Source: Actinobacteria bacterium UBA2272 (GTDB lineage Bacteria > Actinomycetota > Coriobacteriia > Anaerosomatales > Anaerosomataceae). Taken from it: DNA of 64,000 nt. Under the pieces are notes generated by a model. That model saw only the letters and a list, made by a program, of their open reading frames with translations, did not search any database and had not been told where the DNA came from. The stretch spans positions 620,001 to 684,000 of the forward strand of contig DDXA01000004.1 of the NCBI GenBank assembly GCA_002347725.1. Reading direction: 5' to 3'. The translations under genes and the position numbers were made by a program. Position 1 is the stretch's first letter. Every line of letters begins with the position of its first letter. Below, piece after piece: positions 26,036-33,679 of the stretch.

Positions 26036-26827
26036 TTAGGCAGCGGCGATCGATGCGAGCACTACGAACACGGGAAGCGACAGATCGAGCAACCAGTGCA
26101 CCGGAACCATGTACTGCAGCACCGTAGGCCGGCGGTTCAGCACCCACGCGAGCCACAGCGCGAACGGCAGGAACATGACCGCGCGCCAGACGACGAACCG
26201 CCAGTCGAACAGCAGCGGGAGGAAGACGTGCTGGATCGACAACACGAACGCGCACAAGAGCGCCGGCCACAGCCGCGTTCCCGCGATCGCCTGAAGCCGC
26301 GGCATCACGTATCCGTAGTAGGTCGGCAGCTCGGTGAACGCATGGATGATAGGAAAGACGACAAGGATCGCCCAGGCCGCGGCTACCGGCAGTGCCCGAA
26401 ACGTCAGGTCGGCCGAGACCTGGACGTCGCCCCACAGCGCGGTCGCCAGAAGCGGGTTGGGAAGTGCCGCGAGCGGACCGCTCACCACGAGAGCCAGCAC
26501 GAGCCACCGCACGTCGCGCTTCCACTCGACTCTCCCGGGATTGAGCAGGTCCCAGTAGCGAAGCCCCTCACGCCGGGCAAGGCGCACGAGCAACCACAGG
26601 TTGATGAACTCTCCGAGCGCGAACGAACCGAGCCACCAGTCGGCTGCGGCTCGCCAGGGATCGGACGCACCGGCAAGCAGGTAGCCGAGTGTAAAGAGAC
26701 ACTGGAAGCCGAGTGCAAGGCCCGGGCGCAACGCCAGCATCCCCCAGACACTTCGGCGAGTGATCGTCCCGTCCGCGAGGCGGCTCTCGAGCGCGGGCAG
26801 GGCGTTGGGCGACGCGGTTGCGGTCAT
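26036..26827 (-). CDS. CPBP/CAAX-protease-like membrane protein, apparently degenerate
   Basis: The 263-residue protein has about seven membrane helices. The segment HAFTELPTYYGYVMPRLQAIAG sits where CPBP (ABI/CAAX) proteases carry EExxxR, and LCAFVLSIQHVFLPLLFD carries a later motif His. The second Glu of EE and the Arg are not conserved, so activity is doubtful. It may be an inactive relative used as a scaffold. It is co-transcribed with the SRPBCC-like gene and divergent from the SulP gene. Confidence 0.65.
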   Translation of the reverse strand: MTATASPNALPALESRLADGTITRRSVWGMLALRPGLALGFQCLFTLGYLLAGASDPWRAAADWWLGSFALGEFINLWLLVRLARREGLRYWDLLNPGRVEWKRDVRWLVLALVVSGPLAALPNPLLATALWGDVQVSADLTFRALPVAAAWAILVVFPIIHAFTELPTYYGYVMPRLQAIAGTRLWPALLCAFVLSIQHVFLPLLFDWRFVVWRAVMFLPFALWLAWVLNRRPTVLQYMVPVHWLLDLSLPVFVVLASIAAA

Positions 26828-26888
26828 CGATCCCCCGGTCAGTGGTGTCGCTCTACCGATCCGTAACGGAGTGTACGCGCTTCACCCG

Positions 26889-26906
26889 CTCACGTGATAG
26901 CGTGAG
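26889..26906. promoter_or_regulatory. Inverted repeat CTCACG-N6-CGTGAG in the sulP upstream region
   Basis: A perfect 6-bp inverted repeat around TGATAG lies 30 bases before the SulP ATG, between divergent genes. It could be a small operator or a chance repeat; no regulator is adjacent. Confidence 0.3.
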
Positions 26907-26935
26907 AGCCCCGTTTTCTTCCTGGAGAGAAGCGC

Positions 26936-28591
26936 ATGAAACCCGCGGTACTCGAAGCCTGGCGTGCCGGCCTGTTCCGGCGCGAGCAGTGGCTCCCGAA
27001 CCTGGTTGGCGGCGTGGTGGTTGGTGTCGTCGCCATCCCGCTTGCGATGGCCTTCGCGATCGCGGCGGGCGCCAAGCCCGAGCAGGGACTCTACACCGCC
27101 ATCGTGGCGGGACTGGTGGTCACGCTCTTCGGCGGCAGCCGGGTACAGATCGCTGGCCCCACCGGCGCGTTCGCAGTCCTGCTCGCCGGGGTGACCGCCC
27201 GATACGGCGTGGCGGGCCTGCAGACGGTCACGCTGCTCGCGGGCGCGATCTTGCTCGTGTTCGGCATCGCGCGTCTCGGGACGGTGATCAAGTACATCCC
27301 GGAGTCGGTGGTACTCGGATTCACCGCAGGGATCGCGATCGTCATCTTCGTCGGCCAGTGGCCCAACTTCTTCGGACTTGAGGCGCCGGTCGGTGAGCAC
27401 TTCGCCGAGAAGCTCGTAGGGGTCGTCCGTGCGCTGCCCTCGCTCGACCCAGCGACAACCCTGCTCGCCCTCGCGAGCGTGCTCGTGATCGTGGTGTGGC
27501 CGAGGATCCCGGCTCTTGGTCGGGTCCCGGCGCCGCTCGTGGCACTCGTGGGCGGGACGATCTTCGTCACGCTCGCGCACCCGGAGGGCGTGGCGACCAT
27601 CGGCACCGCGTTCGGCGGCCTGCCGCGGGGGCTGCCGTCGTTCGCGCTGCCGGGCATCCCACTGGCTGATCTGCCCGACCTCATCCGACCGGCATTCGCT
27701 ATCGCGCTCCTCGGCGCGATCGAATCGCTGCTCTCGGCTACAGTGGCCGACGGCATGACTGGAACGCGGCACCACGCCAACCAGGAGCTTCTCGGACAGG
27801 GCGCGGCCAACATAGCCGCGTCGCTGTTCGGCGGGTTCGCGGCCACCGGGGCGATCGCCCGCACCGCAACGAACATCCGACACGGGGGCAACAGCCCGCT
27901 TGCCGGCATCGTGCACGTGGCGACCGTGTTGCTCGTCGTCGTCGCGCTCGCGCCGCTCGCCACGAACGTTCCGCTCGCAACGCTTGCAGCCATCCTGTTC
28001 GTCGTCGCGTTCAACATGAGCGACCTCGGCCGGGTGGTGCGAACCATGCGCCACGCGCCCCGCTCGGACGTGGCGGTGCTGCTCGTGACGCTCGCGCTCA
28101 CGGTCTTCGCCGACCTGGTGGTGGCCGTCGAGGTGGGCGTCATCCTGGCGATGCTGAACTTCTTCCGCCGCATGACCGCGGCGGTGGGCGTGAACCTGCT
28201 CGATGCCGAGACCGCTGCCGAGCACGCTCCGGAGCAGGTGGCGATCTTCGAGGACGTCCTCATCTACACGATCGAAGGGCCCTTCTTCTTCGGCGCTATC
28301 GAGCAGTTCGAGGCAGCCCTGCTGCACACGCATACCGAGCCGCGCGCCATCGTCGTGAGCCTCGAGCGCGTGCCGTTCATCGACCTCACGGCACTCACCA
28401 GTCTCGAGGAGACGGTCCACCGGCTGAAGAAGCGAGGGGTGGGAGTTGCGCTGTGCTGCGCCGGAGAGCGTGTAGCCGAGCGCATCGTACGGTCGGGTGC
28501 CGGCGCCGGACTGCCGGTGCCACCGACCTCGACGCTTGGAGAGGCGATCGCCGCAGTAGGCAGGGTGCAGGAGACGGCGGCCGGGGCCTGA
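26936..28591 (+). CDS. SulP family anion transporter with STAS domain
   Basis: This 551-residue protein has the SLC26/SulP membrane domain (about 14 helices). Its signature is GVVVGVVAIPLAMAFAIAAGAKPEQGLYTAIVAGLVVTLFGGSRVQIAGPTGAFAVLL. It ends with a C-terminal STAS domain (about 440-540; IVVSLERVPFIDLTALTSLEETVHRLKKRGVGVALC). It imports sulfate, bicarbonate, dicarboxylates or similar anions. ATG 26936 follows TGGAGAG. The presence of a CO2-fixing PEP carboxylase elsewhere is compatible with bicarbonate but does not prove it. Confidence 0.94.
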   Translation: MKPAVLEAWRAGLFRREQWLPNLVGGVVVGVVAIPLAMAFAIAAGAKPEQGLYTAIVAGLVVTLFGGSRVQIAGPTGAFAVLLAGVTARYGVAGLQTVTLLAGAILLVFGIARLGTVIKYIPESVVLGFTAGIAIVIFVGQWPNFFGLEAPVGEHFAEKLVGVVRALPSLDPATTLLALASVLVIVVWPRIPALGRVPAPLVALVGGTIFVTLAHPEGVATIGTAFGGLPRGLPSFALPGIPLADLPDLIRPAFAIALLGAIESLLSATVADGMTGTRHHANQELLGQGAANIAASLFGGFAATGAIARTATNIRHGGNSPLAGIVHVATVLLVVVALAPLATNVPLATLAAILFVVAFNMSDLGRVVRTMRHAPRSDVAVLLVTLALTVFADLVVAVEVGVILAMLNFFRRMTAAVGVNLLDAETAAEHAPEQVAIFEDVLIYTIEGPFFFGAIEQFEAALLHTHTEPRAIVVSLERVPFIDLTALTSLEETVHRLKKRGVGVALCCAGERVAERIVRSGAGAGLPVPPTSTLGEAIAAVGRVQETAAGA

Positions 28592-28854
28592 CTGTGACCT
28601 GACCGACCTCGGGTGACACTCCTCATGATGCCAAGCGCTCGCGCAGTCTCTCGTAGGACGTAAGGCCCTTGAGGCTCGAATGCGATCAGAGCAGGGCCTC
28701 TAGTCGATCAATCCCTGGCTATCGTAGAGCTAGCCGCCGAGAAGTTTGTGCGATGGCGAACGAATGCGTATGCTGATGACACGCTGAATCAGGCTGAAGA
28801 CGCTCGTGTCGTCGGCACCCCGCCGTCCCGGACAGGCGGTACTACTTGCAACGC
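28592..28854. other. Intergenic region before the multihaem cytochrome
   Basis: About 260 bases without a convincing gene. A GGCCCT (near 28661) to AGGGCC (near 28693) inverted repeat is the only notable structure. No riboswitch consensus is recognised and no clear -35/-10 pair stands out. Confidence 0.4.
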
Positions 28855-31800
28855 ATGAAGTCTCGACGCCCACACCCGTCATCGGCGCCTGCGATTCTGC
28901 TGGTCATAGCGAGCTTTCTGGGGATAGTGGCTGCGGCCTCGGCGTTCGCGCCACCCCTCCCTTCTGAGACCGATGTCCACGGCATCATCGTGAGCGTGCA
29001 TCAGGGGACATCGGTGCGCGCCACCTGGCAGCTGGATGGCGAAGAACCTGACGGCTACCAGCTGCATCGTTCGGTCTCGCCGATGGGACCTTCCGATATC
29101 GGCCCATCAACACTCGTGACCATCGCCCCAGCGGGGACACGGTCGATCCTTGTACCCGCGGCATCGGGTGAAGCGGAGGCCAAGTTCCAGCATTACTACG
29201 CGGTGGTCCTCCTCAAGGACGCACAGTCCTACATCTCAGAGAATGTGAGTCCGAATCCACATGGAGCTGCGTTGGCCGACGACGTCCGCTCCTGCGAGGT
29301 ATGTCATGACCCGCATGTCGACCCGAGCGGCAGATCTGTGCTTGGCGCCGCCGGTGCTGATGGTTGCTATCGCTGCCATGGAATGACCGAGGGCACCCGC
29401 GCCTACGGCATCGGCGCCACGAGTGACGTCCAGGCGGCGTTCTTCGACGAGACTGCAACTCCGCTTCCGAGCGGTGGATCGCAGCACCGCAACGCTTCCA
29501 TGGTCGCGAGTGAGCGGGAGTGTACCGGGTGTCATACCCCGCATAGGCGTCCGTTCAATGTGTTGCCCGAACTGGGCTACCCGAACCTCCTCCGCACGAC
29601 GGCGGAGGTCGGAACTGGGTGGCTCTTCGGAAGCGAGGCGGATCCGCTCGGCAATGATTTCTGCATGGGCTGTCATGGCGTCGATGACGCATACATGACC
29701 GAGACCGCTGGCCCTGCCGCGTATTCTCTAGCGGGTGGAGATCACGAGAGCGGCTTTGCCGGCTCAGCGCACGGCCCAACGGAGGTGCCCGCTACCGATG
29801 GCGCGGCGACGCAGTGCGCGGTCTGTCACGCCGAACACGCCTCACCGGTAGCCGGTCTCGTGGACTATCGGGGCAGTGAGACCACCACAACCGGCAATGC
29901 CGAAAGCGGGCTGTGCTTCAAGTGTCACTCGGCCCAGAGCTTCAGGGGCGTGGAGGCCGACCGCGACGCCGGCAAGCCCTACACCTGGAACGGGCGGGAC
30001 GTGTGGAGCGAGTTCACGAGCATGTCGAGCCACCCGTACCAATCCACCGGCGGCGGGTATGCGGCAGCATCCCAGACGGTGTTCGCGTTGGATTCATATG
30101 GGGAGTTCGGCGAAGCAGCGCTCGTGGACCTCGTTGCGTGGGAGGAGTATGAAGACTGGTGGGTTGAACCCGCACGTGTGACGCTGCGCTACAGCTCATC
30201 GATCGTGCGCGACCACGAGCCACTCAACCTGGGCTACATCAACGGGATGGATATCAACTACAACGGCGTCGGTTTCGACACATTCGACAGCGGCCACACG
30301 AACGACAAGGGCTTCAACCCGCCTGACCCGCCCGCGCCCGGGTCCGGTTCCACATCGTTGAGCGTGGACGGCAAGATCTATATCACGCGCGGCGAATCGG
30401 GCGGCACTGGGACGACAACTCGCTGGGAGTACATCCCGCCCGCGAACAGCGGCAGCGGGACGCTCACTGCGGCATCGCCCACACCCACGGTGATCGGCAC
30501 CGCATCCGATTCGGATGTGGATCCCACGCATGGCGTCGCCTTCTACTCGGCAGGCGAGGGCAGCCCCGAGATCATGAAGTGGTGGTACGGCACAGACACA
30601 TGGACGGCAAGCATCCGCTTCGCGATCGGCGGCGCCGAGACCGGACTGGGCATAGGCTCTACCATCGCTTACTCGCCGCAGGCGGACCGGCTCTTCGTCG
30701 TGAACCGCAACGGAATGAGTGGCGACGGCATGCTGTACTACCTGGATGCTCCATCAACGGCCTCCGGCGCGACGGACTTCACCCCTACTGGCCTGCAGGT
30801 CACGATCTCCAGCACCACGAGCGAGCGCCACAATAGGATGGTGCGCGTCGCCGCCAGTGGCGACGACTACATCTACATCGTGGGCACCAGCGCGGCCAAC
30901 GCAGGCCGCACGCAGCTCGTGAGCGGTCTTGCGGGCTCGCCTGCCCTACGGGAGGCGCCTGCGTTCCCGTTCACCTGGGGCTACTACCAGATGGACGACG
31001 GCTGTGCGTTGGAGTGGAACGGGGAGAGCACCATCTACGCGATCCAGGGTGGCGGCCGGCCGGATCTCTCCTGGCGTGCGGTGCCAGCGGACCCCGTGGC
31101 CGATGCGGTCAACTACCGCAACTGGAACGAGTGGGGCTACTACAACGATGCCAACTCGCTGCCGGTGGGAACGTCCATGGCATTCGCGTGGACGGACCCC
31201 GGCCCGTATGTCGGTTCCGGCTATGTCGGTGAAGGTACGTTCACTACCGCAGCGTACGTGCCGGATCCGAGCGCGTACCGTCTCGGCGATATCATCTGGA
31301 CGGGCAACATCGCGCCGGCCACCGCAGTCGAGTTCGACATGCAGGGACTCTCGGGGGGTGTTTGGACTGACATCCCCGGATTCACGGGGGCCGTAGGACC
31401 GACGGTGAGTGTCAGGGACATCCACATCGCCGACTGGGAGGCGTTTCGCGTGGTCGTCCGCTGCCTCTCACCACTGCACGACAACTCACCCACGATGTAC
31501 GGGTTGAGTCTCACCTACGAATACGAGTCGTTCGTCTCAGGTGGGTCTCTCACGTGCGTGAACTGTCACAACACGCATCTGGCCGAGAAGGGCAGCGGCA
31601 CCTGGGACGTCTCGCGGGTCGCCGATCCCGACGACACGCGGTCGGCGTTCACCGGGGTGCCCACGGCGTTCTGTCTGACATGCCACGACGGCGACGCCCC
31701 CGAGGCGACCGCCACGGCCTCGGCATACGTGCCCTACGACGTCAGCTTCAGCGACATGACCGGATACGCGGCATTCTCGGGCTGGGACAAGATGACCGCA

Positions 31801-33117
31801 GGAGCAGAGTTCACGTCCTCCGGACATGCCACGACGTCCGGTACCAAGGCGCTCTGCGAGACATGTCATGACCCGCACGGCTCCGACAACCGTAGTCTGC
31901 TCGCATGGACACGGCCCGCGGACTTCTCGGCAGGCGTGGCGGGCGAGCGCGACAACCGCAGCTCATCGGCGGTGGGATCCAACCTGTGCCTGCAGTGTCA
32001 CGGGAACGGCACTCTGGGCGTGCAGGCGCCGGGGGCGTCGGACGTCGCGACTGCCATCAGCCTCACGTACGGGCACAACGTCGACGACTACATCGGCAGA
32101 CACAGCGATCGAGAGGATGCGCTCACCTCCACTTCGCGGCACGTCGAATGTGCCGACTGCCACGACCCGCATGCAGCGCAGGCAGGGATGCACACGCTCG
32201 GCAGCAGTGAGGCCGGCACCGCCTTGCTGGGCGCTACCGGCGTATCACCGGTGTGGGGCGGCGGGAACTGGACAACGGCGTCCGGCTACGAGGCGACCCG
32301 CATCGTGGGCAGCGATTCGTACGAGGCGTACGTGTGCTTGCGCTGTCACTCAACCTACTCGGACATGAAACTGACATTCCAGACTGTAGTGGACCCAACC
32401 CTGGGGTACACCCAGATCATCGGCGTGAACAGCACCGATCTCTCGCGGGAATTCAACCCGGCGAACCAGAGTGGTCACAACATCGTGGGGTCGCGCACGA
32501 ACTTCCCCAAGGAAGGCCCGTCCGACGGCCTCGCCTACGACTGGCCGTTCCCCTCCGACACCCAGGCGTTCCGGGGGGGGACCGGACTGACCAAGAACAG
32601 CATGCTCACGTGCACGGATTGCCACTCATCTGAAGTCGGGGGGGTGTCGGGCCCACACGGCTCCTCCACGCCGTTCAACCTGGTCGCCGACGGCGTCTAC
32701 GACAGCTACTCGGGCACATACAAACGTTGGTACCAGACGACGCTCGACGAGTGGGACACCGAGTTCCTGTGCGGTCGGTGCCACAAGAAGACCTCCAACT
32801 CGGTCCATGGCGTCGCGCGACATGGGTACTTCACCTGCTCGTCATGCCATGTCGCGATACCCCATGGCTGGATGCTGCCCCGCCTCCTGCGTCAGGACAT
32901 GCTGCCAGCCGCGAATATCGCGCCGTATGTTCGTGACACCCGCCACAAACTCGACCCCGCCTCCAGCTATGTGTGGGATGGTTCGATCCGCCGCTTCACA
33001 GCGGAACCGCACGGTCCCACGAGTACCGGCTGGCAGAACCGCGACTGTGATGCTTTCTGCCACATTAACAACGCACGACACGGGTACAACACGATCACCC
33101 AGATGTGGCAGCCGTAG
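28855..33117 (+). CDS. Large secreted multihaem c-type cytochrome (16 haem motifs)
   Basis: The 1420-residue protein has a signal peptide (about residues 1-32), an FnIII-like N-terminal domain (about 38-130), then haem-binding motifs. I count six CxxCH motifs between residue 147 and about 358, and nine CxxCH plus one CX3CH (CDAFCH) between about 900 and 1403. Between them lies a haem-free beta-rich stretch of about 540 residues that looks like a beta-propeller followed by a beta-sandwich. No C-terminal membrane anchor is visible. It is likely an extracellular or wall-associated electron carrier or reductase. ATG 28855 is chosen over the TTG three codons upstream; its ribosome binding site is weak. 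It is monocistronic. Confidence 0.93.
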   Translation: MKSRRPHPSSAPAILLVIASFLGIVAAASAFAPPLPSETDVHGIIVSVHQGTSVRATWQLDGEEPDGYQLHRSVSPMGPSDIGPSTLVTIAPAGTRSILVPAASGEAEAKFQHYYAVVLLKDAQSYISENVSPNPHGAALADDVRSCEVCHDPHVDPSGRSVLGAAGADGCYRCHGMTEGTRAYGIGATSDVQAAFFDETATPLPSGGSQHRNASMVASERECTGCHTPHRRPFNVLPELGYPNLLRTTAEVGTGWLFGSEADPLGNDFCMGCHGVDDAYMTETAGPAAYSLAGGDHESGFAGSAHGPTEVPATDGAATQCAVCHAEHASPVAGLVDYRGSETTTTGNAESGLCFKCHSAQSFRGVEADRDAGKPYTWNGRDVWSEFTSMSSHPYQSTGGGYAAASQTVFALDSYGEFGEAALVDLVAWEEYEDWWVEPARVTLRYSSSIVRDHEPLNLGYINGMDINYNGVGFDTFDSGHTNDKGFNPPDPPAPGSGSTSLSVDGKIYITRGESGGTGTTTRWEYIPPANSGSGTLTAASPTPTVIGTASDSDVDPTHGVAFYSAGEGSPEIMKWWYGTDTWTASIRFAIGGAETGLGIGSTIAYSPQADRLFVVNRNGMSGDGMLYYLDAPSTASGATDFTPTGLQVTISSTTSERHNRMVRVAASGDDYIYIVGTSAANAGRTQLVSGLAGSPALREAPAFPFTWGYYQMDDGCALEWNGESTIYAIQGGGRPDLSWRAVPADPVADAVNYRNWNEWGYYNDANSLPVGTSMAFAWTDPGPYVGSGYVGEGTFTTAAYVPDPSAYRLGDIIWTGNIAPATAVEFDMQGLSGGVWTDIPGFTGAVGPTVSVRDIHIADWEAFRVVVRCLSPLHDNSPTMYGLSLTYEYESFVSGGSLTCVNCHNTHLAEKGSGTWDVSRVADPDDTRSAFTGVPTAFCLTCHDGDAPEATATASAYVPYDVSFSDMTGYAAFSGWDKMTAGAEFTSSGHATTSGTKALCETCHDPHGSDNRSLLAWTRPADFSAGVAGERDNRSSSAVGSNLCLQCHGNGTLGVQAPGASDVATAISLTYGHNVDDYIGRHSDREDALTSTSRHVECADCHDPHAAQAGMHTLGSSEAGTALLGATGVSPVWGGGNWTTASGYEATRIVGSDSYEAYVCLRCHSTYSDMKLTFQTVVDPTLGYTQIIGVNSTDLSREFNPANQSGHNIVGSRTNFPKEGPSDGLAYDWPFPSDTQAFRGGTGLTKNSMLTCTDCHSSEVGGVSGPHGSSTPFNLVADGVYDSYSGTYKRWYQTTLDEWDTEFLCGRCHKKTSNSVHGVARHGYFTCSSCHVAIPHGWMLPRLLRQDMLPAANIAPYVRDTRHKLDPASSYVWDGSIRRFTAEPHGPTSTGWQNRDCDAFCHINNARHGYNTITQMWQP

Positions 33118-33194
33118 GGCACTGCGGTCTGAGCAGCATCGGGCTCCCTGTTCGGCGGACTCCAACGGTGGCGTAGCAGGCCACCGGGAACGCT

Positions 33195-33227
33195 GGAGGG
33201 GCCGCCTCTGATCGAAGCGGCCCCTCC
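33195..33227 (+). terminator. Terminator hairpin after the multihaem gene
   Basis: A perfect 11-bp stem, GGAGGGGCCGC (33195-33205) and its complement (33217-33227), encloses an 11-base loop. No T run follows, so termination may be only partly intrinsic. Confidence 0.65.
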
Positions 33228-33642
33228 CATCGCTGCATCACAGCGACGTTCATCCGTTGCAGCTGGCGCCTTGCGGCCGGAACGCGAACGTCCCTGAAAC
33301 GCCGCCGTGCTCAGGAGGTCCTGTCCTCCACTCTCTCAGTAGCGGTCAGAACCAGCGCAGCGATGTTGGGACTACTCAACGCTGGATCACCTCCTCCCTT
33401 GACGGCGGTGCGCCGTATCGCGCCCTCGGGACCTCGCCCGTGAAGGTGCGCAAGCGAGAATCATGCCGGGGCGAAGGGTGTCGGCGCACGAAAGGCATAT
33501 GCGCATCGCCGCATACCTGGCGGACCGTCTATCCGACGGATGCGCCACTCGTCGTCACCACTCGTCGGAAAAGCCGCCGCTCGCCAAATCGACGCGGCGA
33601 GAACGCTGTGCCGCGGAAACATGAGCGCTACAGTCGAGACGA
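33228..33642. other. Gene-poor spacer with an anti-Shine-Dalgarno-like match
   Basis: About 415 bases lie between the convergent cytochrome and CWB2 genes. No supported protein gene is seen. At 33381-33395 the plus strand reads GCTGGATCACCTCCT, identical to the 3' end of bacterial 16S rRNA. On the minus strand this is an ideal ribosome binding site followed by a 22-codon TTG-started frame. No other 16S sequence flanks it. Confidence 0.4.
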
Positions 33643-33670
33643 GCGGCGCCTACGGGGGGTAGGGCGCCGC
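33643..33670 (-). terminator. Hairpin after the CWB2 surface protein
   Basis: On the minus strand GCGGCGCC pairs with GGCGCCGC around a CTAC/GTAG-extended loop, 10 bases past the stop codon. It is a likely terminator for the minus-strand surface-protein gene. Confidence 0.6.
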
Positions 33671-33679
33671 TGTTGTGCG

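Noticed and set aside
26036..26827. Active CAAX protease
   Set aside because: The EExxxR glutamate pair is not present.
26882..28420. A 512-codon open frame on the minus strand
   Set aside because: It is antisense to the SulP gene, rich in Arg, Glu and His, without motifs.
33381..33395. A fragment of a 16S rRNA gene
   Set aside because: Only 15 bases match; the adjacent sequence lacks the conserved GTAACAAGGTA or GGAAGGTGCG parts of the 16S tail. It is kept only as an odd short match.
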